From NCBI GenBank assembly GCA_024741835.1, contig JAENRP010000019.1:168691-232690 (forward strand): a DNA stretch of 64,000 nucleotides, written 5' to 3'. Position 1 is the stretch's first letter, and the number at the start of each line of letters is the position of its first letter. A program made the translations under genes and the position numbers. The notes beneath the pieces are model-generated. The model searched no databases. It was not told the origin of the DNA and saw nothing but the letters and a program-made list of their open reading frames with translations. Of the stretch, positions 1-11,580 are shown in pieces. The stretch is from Diplocarpon mali. Its lineage: Eukaryota; Ascomycota; Leotiomycetes; Helotiales; Drepanopezizaceae.

Positions 1-213
1 TTGCAGGCGGCATAGTCCATGGCTGCTCCGCGCACCGCGACGGCGGGGACCTCTCGTGCCGTCGTCTCGTCCCCGATGACAGCAGCCTGGCCAAGTTCTC
101 GTAGCGGGTTGAATGCTCTCCCCCAGCCGATGTCACGATCGCCGTGTGGTGCCGACCACCGTCCGACCTGGATGCGCAGGACTCTCGATCCCTCGTCTCG
201 CCTCGCGAGGGTG
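1..213 (-). CDS. Possible partial coding frame at left edge, unidentified
   Basis: On the minus strand one frame is open for about 71 codons, from the N gap to the window edge, with no stop. It reads like ordinary protein (mixed residues, including W-G-R-A-F-N-P-L-R-E-L and A-V-I-G-D-E-T-T). It has no start before the gap and no end inside the window, so if real it is an internal piece of a gene lying to the left. I do not recognise the family. GC-rich DNA gives long open frames by chance, so this is weak. Confidence 0.3.
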
Positions 214-263
214 NNNNNNNNNNNNNNNNNNNNNNNNNNNNNNNNNNNNNNNNNNNNNNNNNN
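214..263. other. Assembly gap (run of N)
   Basis: Fifty undetermined bases. Any frame crossing them is unreliable, including the apparent small frames on both strands. Confidence 0.99.
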
Positions 264-3200
264 TGGAAGCCGCTGCGGGCGAGGAATGAATGGAGTTCGC
301 GATTGCCGGGAAGGGTAGCTGGCGTCGAGGGTAGGACTTGGGGGGGGTCGTCAACGCCTGTCTCTCCACGGCCTCGATCCACCAACACACCAACGCCTAA
401 CCTCAGCGTGATTCTCTGACGGGGAGGGACGGGCTCCCAGAAACGGCGGTTAGGCGCAGCCTCGTACTGGAGGGGCGTTGGTGCGGGTGCGAAGACGTCC
501 GGTGGGCAGCACCGCAATTGCGTCTGGTGCCACGGGTGACATGGGACTCGAGTCGCAATGGACGCGAAAGCACAGGCAGATGGAAAGGCGGAGGCGGGGA
601 TCAGTTGGGGGAGCTGGAGACGGAGACGGCGATGGAGGTGGAGAGGGATGCTCAGGGATGGCTGTCGATGGCTATCGATGGCTGTCGATGTCTGTCAATT
701 TCTGCCAATGTCTGCGCGACACCAGGCAATGGGGCGGCGGCGGCGACGGTGGGTGGCCTGGGTTGGGATTGGAGACCCAGGTACAATCGCGCCGTCGAGG
801 AGGGATGGCGAAGTTTCGAATTCTGAGCAGCAAGGCGGGAAGCGGAGGCGGAGGCGGAGTTGAAGGACGGAACGGATTAGACTGGACTGGACTGGACTGG
901 ATTGGATTAGATTGAGTTGGGTTGGTATGGTATGGTATGGTTTTGGATTTGGATGGGAGCTGGCTGGCTGGCTGGCTGGCAGGCGGAGAGTCGTTGGAGA
1001 CGGATGCGATTTTCACGTCCTCTGCATCGAGGAGGAGGCGGATGAGGGAGAGATTTGTGTGGTGGGCCGGGGGGGGGGTGTGAGATTAGCCGCAACGGCG
1101 ACGGGCACCGGACCAGAAACCCTACCCGTGGAAGGCTACCGCGTCGGGCCACGAGTTGCTTGGGAGCCTGAGTTGAAACCTGAGCCGCAAGGCGTCAATA
1201 TAGAAGGCCTGGAAGCGCTGCGGTCAGGCTGCCCCCTGCAAGAGTTCCCTGGACGACGCGCCGGAAATAGAGTGTTTGGACTAGAGACACGCCCCCCTGA
1301 TTGGTGGTGGCCCGGCCTTCGAGAAGACGGCTAGAAGGCTTCGAATCAGCGTGGCCATGACCAGCCGAGTGACTCTCCTACTATACTAAGTACTTTAGTA
1401 GAGAGGTTTGGCTTGCAAGGAAGAAAGGCTTGGCCCCCCCCCCCCCGTCTCGCCGCTCCGGAACAAGCGAGACGGCTCTCGCGCAGCGCCAACGCAGCTT
1501 GACCGGTACGCTTGGTCGGGCATTCTCCGGCTTTAACCTCCCGACGACGCGTTTCCGGCCTCCTGTCCCTGGCCAGCTCCAGCTGCCTCGAGGGCGCTGT
1601 GTACTCTCGAGTACTCTCGAGTAGCACGCACCGACTACCTACCCCGGCCTGGCCGACCGACCGACTCGCCGGCGCCGCTCGAGCTGGTCTGGACGAAGAG
1701 GGCTTGGAAGCCGTGGGGGGAGGAGCAGGGAGGTGGGGAGGTGGGGGTTGGGGGGTCGGGACATCCAGACATCCAGACATCCCATACATGTCTAGATATC
1801 AACAACATTAGGAGGCGCGTCAACGAACCTCAATCATGGCCTGCTCTCCTGTGTAGTCGGCCTGCTGCTTCCCACCTCCGCCGTCACCTCCACCACCTCC
1901 CTCCCCTCCCCTCTCTCAATCACGACTCGGCCACGACACTCCTCCTCCCCCACCCCCTTCTCGCTTCTGTACGAGCGATCACATGACCCGACCCGACTCG
2001 ACGCCCCCCCCCCCCACGAAGCCATTCTTCGCTGCAGCTTCTCCGAACAGACTCGAGGCCTGCACAACAGTCGCGCTCTGCATCCACTCCCTCACGTCTG
2101 GCAGGGGGCTGATCGGCGCGCTCGGGGCCAGCGATCCTTCTGATTAGGTACGTTCCGTTCCCGCAGCTTGCGACCTTCCTCTTCGGCCGGGGCCATCACC
2201 GTTCACCCCCGACCAGCCTCCGATCACCTGCCATGGCGTGACGGGAATCCTTTGCCGGCGGGCAGCTGCAAAAGGTGCAACCGGAGCTCGAAGCTGGTCT
2301 GGGGGCCTGGGCCCGGGCTATGGGAGCTGCATGGCGGAGGGGATAAGAGGGGGGGGGACAAGAGGGGGGGGAGAAAGAGGGAGGGGAAGAGAGAGACGGA
2401 GAGAGGAGAGAGGAGAGAGCTGGCGCAGATGTATATCGGTACGCATAAGACAGGAGAGCTTCAGCAGAGCCGAGCAGGTGGGGGGGGGGGGGTCTTGCAG
2501 GCGGCCCTCTGCGCCAGGGACAGAACAGCACGGCCCGAGTTTGTTGGCTACACGCAGGACTGCAATCGGCTTGGAAGACCGTCAGACTGAGCAAAAAGCC
2601 TCCATGGCGAGCAAGAAGGCTTTCTCCCCCTCCCATTCTCCGCTCGACGATGCTTCCGTCGGCCTCGTGCCTCGCCTCAACCCGGGTTGAAAGAGTCATG
2701 CAGTCGACCAAGGTTCATGGCAGGCCCGCTGCTCCAACCTTTTTCCCGCGCGCCGGGTGTGCCGGGTGACTTGTGAGACGGCTGTCCGCACCGTAGGGTC
2801 GATGCCTGCAAACTCATTCCCCGGCCCGAACTTCCGGCCCGAATCGGTACATGCGGAGGGGAAACTGCTCAGTCCCCAGCGGGAACTTCCCATCTCCCAG
2901 CGGCCCGACGCCAGGAGGAAAAGAAAGGACCGGACCGACGGGCTCCCCGCTTCGACGCCTCCCGCCGGCGGGCCGCGGGCCGTGGGCGGCGCGTGGAGCG
3001 CGCGTGTCTCCGGGTACGAAGGGAGGTACCAAGAGAGACCACGGGAAGACCGAGGGGGACCCAGAGATGTATCTCCAGCCAGGCAGAACGGGCAGATGTG
3101 AAAGGTCACGTGTGCATGCGAGAGGAAGGACGGAGCCCAGTCTCGGGGACGCGAGGCGACACGACGCGACTCGCTGGGCGGGTGGCGGCCTGAGGCATGA

Positions 3201-3495
3201 GGATGGATGTCGTGCGCGAATTGCTAGAGCAAAGAGTGCGCGGCTGTGCTGCTTCGGGGGGAAGGCGGGCGAGAGGGGAAGGCGGGCGCGAGGGTCAACC
3301 CCGTCACCTGGATATGCAGGGTCCTTGTCGACGTACGGTGCTGTTACCCACGGCTCCCTTTCTCGTGACTTGGCGAAGACGTCGTGGCCGTTGAGCGAGG
3401 GCTTCGCATGCTTCGAGTGGGGAGGGTCAGGTAGGATGTATGTACACCTATACCTGATGCACCTTTGAATAGATGTGTATGTAGAAGTATATGTA
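264..3495. other. GC-rich low-complexity intergenic DNA, no supportable gene
   Basis: The stretch contains homopolymer G/C runs, degenerate GGACT/GGATT and GGTAT repeats (about 884-942), a GGCT run (about 959-981) and GGGGA/GAGAG-rich DNA (about 2340-2420). Open frames overlap on both strands with biased Arg/Gly/Pro/Ser composition and no domain I recognise, as expected from GC-rich noncoding sequence. Confidence 0.6.
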
Positions 3496-3497
3496 AA

Positions 3498-3582
3498 TGT
3501 ATATAGATGAACATAATATACATAATATATATATACATATATACATATATACATGTATACATATTTACATATTTACATATAT
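3498..3582. repeat. AT-rich ATAC/TATA microsatellite
   Basis: Alternating ATAC, ATAT and TACAT units form an imperfect simple repeat. A smaller similar stretch follows at about 3779-3806. Confidence 0.85.
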
Positions 3583-4259
3583 TGTCATGCAGAATGGGTC
3601 GAGTCTCCACTTATTCTGGAGAGCCTCCACGTGACAAGGCTTCGTCATGGGAACCTCCTTTTTCCCTTCCAAGTCTCCTAGAACTACATGGAACAGAACA
3701 CCATAAATCAATGATCGTCAGCCAAGTGAGCGAGCCTCCTGAGCGACCCAATGAAGGCCCTCCAGCCGACCGTACAACATATATACATACATACACATAT
3801 ACATATTACCGTACAATACCCACCCAAAAAGGTGCTACTATCCTCACCCAAGGATGGCAAGATTGTGCATCATGAGACGCGAGTATGGTGGCCGAGGACT
3901 CAGGGGCATGACTTTTGTTTTCTTTTCGTCGCAACGGCACAGAAGTTCGGGGCTTCAGTGATCATTGCAACCTTCGCATGTAGCCCCTTCTCATCCAAAA
4001 GCCTCCCCCAACATCGCAGCTGCTGACGTCTGCAGAAGCAGATGGTTCCAGTCTGCTGGGCTGTATGGAAAGCCGGAAATGTTCGAGGCGATGGAGGGTG
4101 GACAATCTTCCCAAACACCGTTGAGAGCGTTGGACCCGACCGGCGGAGACAGCCTCAGTAATGGTTTCGACCGCGTGGTGTATAAGACTCTGACGATGGT
4201 TCAGAGTAGACAAGAGCGTGAAGGTGCGGGGGCTTTGTTCTTTTCATAGCCGCGATAGA

Positions 4260-5700
4260 AAGCCAAGGGAGGAACAAATGCCTACTATTGCTTACCTTCA
4301 TCTATAAGTCTAATAGGCAGCAATTGACAAGTGGAAAACACTTATTTAAGAATAGCATATCATTAAACCAGTGCAGTCCTGCAGAGTTTATAAGACTCGC
4401 TTTAGGGAAAAGGTTTCATCGAGAAAGTAAGCTGTATATTCACTCTGTTAGTATAGAGGTATGTATAGGTCTAATAGATTTCAATAGTAGGGTAGGATCA
4501 AGAGATGTGTGCTATCCTTTTCAGAAGAGCAGCACGGTTTAATCGCTGCAGATTTCAGCCATGTGGCAGCAAGAAACCTCTCCGTCTGTCTGTGGCATGG
4601 TTCTAGGGGAGATCCAAGGAAATTGAAGCGTGTGACTGGTTACAGCAAGGGGACAATAGCAGGTGTAGCTTCAGCATCCATCGCTGCGCTCCGCTGGCGG
4701 CAGGCTGAGCTTCACCTCCAAGACGCGAACTGGCCCAAAAACCGACAGAGAGTAGAGGGATGAAGGGTAGTCAGTTCGTAGTGGCTGTCCCAGAGAATCT
4801 CATATCAGAAGCCAGGGGGATGTTTGGAAAGACAGCTCGCGTAGACCCGTCCCAAGACTCGCACTGCGCGTTCCGCGTGAGTCTGCCTTACTCTGGCAAA
4901 GCTTGAGGAGCACCAGCAAATATAGCTCTTTCGGATTCACGACGCACCCAGGCAAGCTGCGAGATTTCCTCGACTCACATGGCTGTTTCCTCGCCGGTGA
5001 AGCCATCAGACGCGATCAGGTTATCCATTTCGCTCCGAGGAGCGTGTCGGCACGCGCAAGCGTTCTCGGTGATCTCGGTAAGAGAAAGGAGGTGGGATAG
5101 CACTCGCTTCCCAAGCACGAGGGGTTGCTCGGCTTGGTGACCACGGCCCTCGAGGCTTCTATCCTTCGCTGCCATTCTTCCCGCTCCCCTTCTGCGAGAG
5201 CCCCAACTCCACCACTCCGGCTGTCAGGCGTGCCAGCCCCCGCCTACCGAAAGTCCTGACCACGACGCCAGGCCGTGTCGTGGGAACCCCCAGATGCTGG
5301 AATCTACCCGCTCCTGGGCTTCAACCCTGATTGCGGCCCGTGTGGGGGAATCGGGCGTGCGGGAGGCTCTCGGAGTCTCCCTGGTTCAGTGTGCTTTGGT
5401 GGCTGATCTCGCCGTCGCTGCAGACGCTCTCGCCGGGACCTTCTCGGCTGCGTTTGAAATGCCAGAGGACTCGAGCCTCCTACTGGAGCCTAGGAAGGGC
5501 TTGTCCAAGAGAAATTGCCTGGCTCTGCTGACAAGGGAGTTGTGAGTCGCCAGCATACCAAGGTAAGAAGGCACCTTGATAATGTCTTGATAAACTCGAA
5601 CGGTCTGAACGATGATACTCAGATCTACATGAGCACGTAAGCTCTTGTGACAAGCCTGCGGTCTGCGCTCGAGGGCGATTCTCACCTTTCAAGCATCGCT
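4260..5700. other. Transition region with decayed coding-like fragments
   Basis: Composition shifts between GC-moderate and AT-rich. Several short open frames exist on both strands. A minus-strand ATG near 5029 opens a short frame that meets a GTGAGT donor-like sequence near 4979, but I could find no convincing continuation. I treat these as gene or repeat fragments. Confidence 0.35.
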
Positions 5701-7431
5701 GAGCTCTGCGATCAACAGGAGTATGAGGGTTTCTCCGTCTTATCGAGTCCTGATATTGGGAAACAAGCTCGAGACAGGTGACTGGCTTTCATAAAAAGTG
5801 ATGCTCATCTCGACGTTCCAATATGAAGAAGTCATCTTTGTCTACTTAGCTCTGAGAAATACTTCATCACCAAGGCGGTATTTGCTTTCTCGTACTCTAG
5901 AGGAACTAAGAACCGGCACCACACCCTAGGGCCGTAAATACGAGAATCCGTGACTGGGAGCTCAGGTCAAAAAGGAGAATACGTCGTATGAACTGCTGGT
6001 CATGATCAGACTCTACTCAGCGATCGGATGTAAAGTAAGCGAATCTCCTCTTGTCGCATCAAGTGCTGTGTTGAAGGTCTCCGCTGAAAACTCAAAACAT
6101 GCTGCTCTTCAAGAGACTTGGAAACCGGCAAGCGAAGCCTCAAAACAGGCCTCTGTGCATCTTCTAGTGGTGACGTGGATCCAGTACTAGCTCTGGCGAT
6201 GCAGAAGCACTCGCAATGGAAAGCAGGCCAGTGGCTTGGACACTCTTTGCACTTCTCACACTACTTCACTGCTGTACCACAATAGTGGATAGCTATGAAG
6301 CAACCGAAAACTGACTATAGCAGTTTACATAGGAATAAGTAAGGGAAGTAGGATTAGTGCTGAGGTTAAAAGTCAATCTGCAGTTATTCATCGTACAAGT
6401 GGATACTTATTTAAAGTTTGGATTGATTCTTCTCATAGTTATGCATACATAGTCCATGGGGAAATAATTTGAGGTTTTCTATCTGTGCGCTATACTAGAA
6501 CTTTCTTTTGTGCAGGGGTTTCGACAGGGGGTATTTAAAGCTTAGGAATCAATAACAGTTGAGATAATTAGAGATTTGATTAGGGAAATGCCAAATAGAT
6601 GTAAAGCAGTGATTGACGCAAAAGTTGGCTATATAAAATACTAAGGAATTCAATGAAAGCAGCATTGCCAAGAATCTAGTGTGCACAGACAGGGAACCTC
6701 AAATTATTACACCCTGTACGAAGTACTTCCATTTTTTCTTTTGACTTTTAATCTTGCCTTAGTATACCCTCGCTCATCCTTGTGGTACCGAAATTAAAGG
6801 AAGCGTCGAATCGAAAAAGGTAGTAATGAATCGAGGGTAGTAGTCGAAGGCATCGAATCGAAAACATTCTAGCTGTCGAAACAAAGATGTATGGGGAATT
6901 CTAAATTAATAGTGACGAAGCGAATGAAATCCTAGCAAAGGGATGAACCAAGGTGTCCACGAAGACATCGAAACAACTAAAGCATCAAACCAGAAGAGGT
7001 ATTGCACGGTGTATATGAGAAAAGGAGAACTGGATGTTACTCAATACTGAAGAATTATGACAACCGCAAGGTCACAGTTGGTGAAAGTGTTCGGTCAATT
7101 TACAGTAATATAGGGTTTTACTCTTGAATAGATTGATATACATGTATGAAGTTTTGCAGTTTTCTAAATGTCACTTTACAGTCGTTGGAATCATTTTACA
7201 GTGACCATTATTATCATTATTAGTTCAGGGTAGAGTACGCCCTGTAGGCTTGCAAGTATCCTCCGACTAATGATTCCATTTGACCAGACTCTCAACACCT
7301 GCAATTACACAACCTGATAACATGAGCCAAGGGAGGCCAACTAACAGTTTGACATTAGACTTGCATTAACACGGGTTTGAGGCTCTTACTAAAAATTTCA
7401 AGACTCCTCTAGAGGGTTGTGCAAGAACAGT

Positions 7432-7682
7432 TTAACAGATAGAAGTTTTGCACGACACCGTAAAACATTCACACCGAAGCATAGAGGGCGGATATATCTT
7501 TTCGCAATCGAGTACACACTGGCCCGCGTCCCTGGCTTCGATCACTATAGGAATAATATTAGATCTGTTGTTCTCCTAACGGCGGACAGTGCTTATGAGC
7601 ACTAACAGGATGAAGCAGGCTGAGGAGCAGCTTTGACCGCCAGGAAGCTGGTCAACAGAGCAAGGACAATTGAGAATTGCAT
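7432..7682 (-). CDS. Small secreted cysteine-rich protein (62 aa, two exons), effector-like candidate
   Basis: Proposed exons are 7607-7682 and 7432-7544, joined over a 62-nt intron (7545-7606) with a GTTAGT donor, a CTAAT-type branch and a CTATAG acceptor. Both sides are phase 1, so the join is in frame. Exon 1 encodes a classic signal peptide: Met-Gln-Phe-Ser, a hydrophobic core, then Ala-Val-Lys-Ala-Ala-Pro, with cleavage probably near residue 19. The mature part of about 43 residues holds six cysteines at 35, 39, 50, 52, 57 and 62, with spacing C-x3-C-x10-C-x-C-x4-C-x4-C, and it ends on the last Cys. An in-frame ATG at 7811 lies only 6 nt from a TATA box, upstream of the likely transcription start, so I chose the ATG at 7682. 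Function is unknown. The even cysteine count suggests a disulfide-stabilised extracellular peptide. It is embedded in RIP-like DNA, a setting where many fungal effectors sit. Confidence 0.62.
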
Positions 7683-7816
7683 TTTAGGCGATTGGAGGCT
7701 CGGTATGATTGGAGAATTGAGTTGGATGATAAACAAGAGACAGGTGACTATGTGGTTGCGAAGTTGAACTGGATTGAAGAGTGATAGTGAGAGGAAAACA
7801 GTGGAATCCATACTAC

Positions 7817-7822
7817 TTTATA
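7817..7822 (-). promoter_or_regulatory. TATA box of the small secreted protein gene
   Basis: TATAAA on the minus strand, in the context GGGTATAAAGTAG, lies about 135 nt upstream of the chosen ATG. It leaves a roughly 100-nt pyrimidine-rich leader, as is common for fungal secreted-protein genes. Confidence 0.5.
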
Positions 7823-7925
7823 CCCGAAGACTAGGCCCTGTCTTCCAATCCGGCCTACTTGAGCTACAAGCAAGCAAGCTGCTCTGACAGAAACATACGA
7901 AGTAATTAGATTTTGCTTCATAGCA

Positions 7926-8143
7926 GGCTAAACAGAGCCTGCACCAGTGTCGATTTTCATGAGTCTCTGCAAGAAGCTTTCCAAGGAGGATTCGTAGGAG
8001 CGTACCACAGAGCTACTGCCTTGGTCAGTAGATCTCAATTCCCATAGACCATAGTAATCACCCCGGCCGTCTATGCTGGAGAGCCTAGATGATTGATAGT
8101 ACGCCTGACTCAGGCGATTGAGTCTGCTAAGCAGGACAATCAC
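7926..8143 (-). other. Orphan open frame of about 70 codons upstream of the secreted protein gene
   Basis: A minus-strand frame with non-AT-biased codons and a serine-rich C-terminal part ends at about 7928. No start context, signal peptide or domain is evident. It may be a fragment of a former gene or chance. Confidence 0.15.
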
Positions 8144-8482
8144 TACTATGTTCAGCTAGGGTAAGAAATCAATTAGCGAAGTCAATTGCTTACGAAGCCT
8201 TGAAACAGGGATTAGAATCACAGGAGGCGAGTGGGACCCCTATCCTACGCCTGAGCTACTTTGTCGCGGGCGTAGCATAATTTACGTGAGAGTATTTTTC
8301 GGCGCCGTTTGATACTTCGTACATGCTCAGAAGATCAAAGACTTAGCGTCTGTGCGCGCTAAATACGAAGCAATGCCGTTTAATTATCCATCTTCGTATT
8401 TTATATAGCCTCCTCTACCTGCGACTACTACATAGTTTAGGTAGTAAAAGCGGCATATTCGCATATCAATATCATCACTAGT

Positions 8483-9060
8483 ACCCCCTAGCAAAATCCC
8501 TCGCAAACCGAATCCTCTAGCACCGCGCACAGACGCCAAGCCAAATCTTTGATCTTGAGACATATACCATAGTACTTAGTATCATGGGTAAATAATGTAC
8601 AATTCTAGGCCGTGCACACTAGATACTTGGCAATGCTGCTTTTACAATTTCCTAACCTATTGAATAAGGTGTTTTCGTTATAGAGTATTTAAGTGAGCTT
8701 TATAGCCTTAAAGATAATATTAAGGAGTCAATCGAGTCCATAGAGCGTACTGAACTTGACGTCGAGTAAGGTTCAATTGAAGGGCGATCTGATCTTAAGT
8801 CCAACCGGCATCAAAATAAAGAGTCTGATAGCGTACTCGTTCGTTACGAGAGGTCTGTTTTATAGGTGTCTTTAGAGTCGGTATACTGAATGAAGAATCC
8901 ATATTAAAAGCGTTGATTTTCAATGCAAAAAGCGGCGAATCGTTATAGATAAATCATTAGCTATACCCCCTGTATATAAGCCCTATTAATGGAAACCGGT
9001 AGAATTACGCACAGACAGCACTTGTACATTATTTCGGGCATGTACCAAGTATAAGCTTTG
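8483..9060. repeat. Diverged repeat module, copy A
   Basis: Contains three blocks that recur at 11311-11580. One is around AGATACTTGGCAATGCTGCT (8571-8655). One is around CCGAATCCTCTAG followed by GCGCACAGAC (8483-8536). One is around AAAGCGGCGAATCGTTA (8891-8980). The block at 9005-9055 resembles the 8571 block in inverted orientation (GTACATTATTT against AAATAATGTAC). Confidence 0.65.
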
Positions 9061-10710
9061 AACTCTGTCGCGGGCCGAGAAACACTACATGAAAGCATAC
9101 TTAACCTTGTAAAACTACCAAGACTCCACCCTTGTATACATGCTTGCATAGTGTTTATTTAGCCTATGGTAAGGTAGAAATTCTATTTAGCTAACTCTTC
9201 TCAACCATATCTTCATCTCGTGTAAGCTTTAGCGTAAAGTCTTATTAATGGAGTAGAGCTCTTCTATTTCGACTAGCTCCTTAGAATAAGCTCAAGCTTT
9301 CCTAATCCGTCTCGAAATCCAAGACTCGGAATTGAATGCTCACGTACAACTCCTAGAATAGTTTTGCAAAACTAACATAAGTTAAGAATCTTTTACGGAT
9401 TCACTCTGTAAAGCTAATGATCAAGGATTCAATGAGTATCCATCCGAGAATTACGTTGTGATTCAACCTTTCCAAAACGAGATTGTTGGGCTGAACGAGC
9501 CCTTGGAAAAATGATGAAGCGCGAGTTCTGCAAAACCAGAAATAATAAAACAATTGATCCATTGGCCTGGCCTGCCTATAGTAACACAAACTCAAAGGAC
9601 CCTAGACATAAAAAGTATTCTTCAGCTTATTAAGCTTTAGCGTCAGCTTCAGCTACGTTGTACTTGAAGTCGAGTTTCATTATTTCTAGCTGCTGAGAAT
9701 ACCGATAGGTGGGTCTAAAACTAGAAATCGAAATTCCAAAATCTTCTAGATTACCTTGGAGGCATTCTTGCAAAACTGATATACGTCAACTAGTTTGCAA
9801 ATCAATTTTGCAAAGACACCTCGACTATACCAACGCTGAATTAGGTGGGATGACGATCCAGCACCTCTGTGTGGTGTTGCTTACGAACCTACAGATTCTC
9901 TTGTATGATAACCAATCGCTTATATAGAAGCACTTTGTTATCGGAGTGAGTCTACAGAGCCGAGAATAAGTTATAACAACTTTGGTAGAGGCTGTGTTAT
10001 GGCTCTACTATCGAAATAATATGAAACCCCTTTGATAACTCTGGCGATACGAAAAAAGGAAGAGATTTGGAAATAATCTGGTGAAACATAGTAGGTAGAA
10101 AGGACACGATCAAAATTCAATGTGTATCATTTGCCAGCAGATAAAACACTACTTACCTAACTTATAAACCCTTCTAATTCTTTTTGAATTATTGATTTGT
10201 AGTAACCCATTCTTACCCTACTCTTTATTGTTAATTTGCTACTAAGAGGGCTCGAAATTACTAAGCGTACTGCTTTTTACGCATTTTTGCAATATTCGAA
10301 AGGTAAGTAGCAGCTACTTGTATGAGTTTAGTTTCGACCTTATAGCTATTATAGTATTATATTACGACTTCTAGCTTAATTTGTGAGGTATTTAGTAGTT
10401 TAAAACACTAGTCCTTAGATTCTAAGTAAGGAGAGAAGGCGTTAGGTCTGAACTGAGGTGTATGTATTAAGAGTTGCCCTACTTATTATATGCAGCTCTA
10501 GGCATATGACTAGATCCTCATGCACTCATAGGATAAACTATAGTTTTGGCAATAAAAAGAGGATACTCAAAAGGAAACAGGCTTAGAGGAATAAATTAGG
10601 ATTAACACTGGACTAACTAGCTATAGCTACAAGATGTTTTTATCAATTTTTCAAAGCAACAGTAAGCATGTAAATAACTAGAGTAGTCAAATAACTAGAG
10701 GATTATAAAA

Positions 10711-10740
10711 GGAAGGTATAAACACCTCTTCAGCTTAGGC
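10711..10740. repeat. Dispersed TATA-leader motif, first copy
   Basis: GGTATAAACACCTCTTCAGC closely matches 61811-61840 in another AT-rich block 51 kb away. A conserved TATA followed by a leader fits a promoter of an LTR-type element, but no LTR ends were identified. Confidence 0.4.
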
Positions 10741-11310
10741 TACATAGGTCTTACTAGGCTACACTTTCAGTGAAAAGCTTCATAGAAGGTAGATTTGAAG
10801 AGGGGACAAATTACTTGATGGATAGTGACCATGGCTCTGTGAGGATAGGGGTCTTACAGTGTTACTTATATTTCGACTTATAAAGCATATTAAACACCGT
10901 CAAACTAGACTTTACGGCTTAAGTCCCCTCGTTTTGAGATTAGCAGTCTCAAGCTACCGGACGCGTCCTAAGTCTCTGATAATACAGAACCAGCTAGATG
11001 CAAGGCTCAAGGTTTCTGGAAGAACCATATGTAAATGTCAAGTATTCGCTGGATGTTCTTTAAAACTTTGCTCATTGATGGTTGCGGGTACAAGTCTACA
11101 TACCTAGGAGTAAACATGGATATCATTATATGTAAAAACGTAAATCCATAGTGGTATCAACTTCAGTCCCCTTTTTCCTAGTCCCTCTACAGTGTTAGCC
11201 AGCCCTATGCGCTTGAGTGCTTATCTGGCAACTCGAATTTACTGCTGCAACAGAGTTTTGCAATACAGTCATCACCTTGTTCAAATGTTAAACTTTTGGC
11301 CGTGACGAAA

Positions 11311-11580
11311 TATACTTCGTATCATAGGTAAATAATGTATAATTATAGTCTGTGCGCAGACATATAAAAGCTAGATACTTGGCAATGCTGCTTTATATAA
11401 TTCCCTTAGTATTATATTTAGGATAGGTATAGTAAATGTTCACTCTATATTGAATCTCTTAATTTCTTAATACTAAAAGCAGCGAATTAACATTCATTAA
11501 TCATTGGATATACTCTCTGTATAGATACCCTGTAAAGCCGAATCCTCTAGAATCACCGCGAAGCGCGCACAGACGAGAAA
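11311..11580. repeat. Diverged repeat module, copy B
   Basis: Carries the AGATACTTGGCAATGCTGCT block (11371-11390), the AAAGCAGCGAATTA block (about 11475) and the CCGAATCCTCTAG...GCGCACAGAC block (11538-11574), in compact order. Differences from copy A include many C/T and G/A changes, consistent with RIP or simple decay. Confidence 0.65.

Noticed and set aside
7683..7811. Upstream in-frame start for the small secreted protein
   Set aside because: It would put 43 residues before the signal peptide, and its ATG is only about 6 nt from the TATA box, so it is probably upstream of the transcript start.
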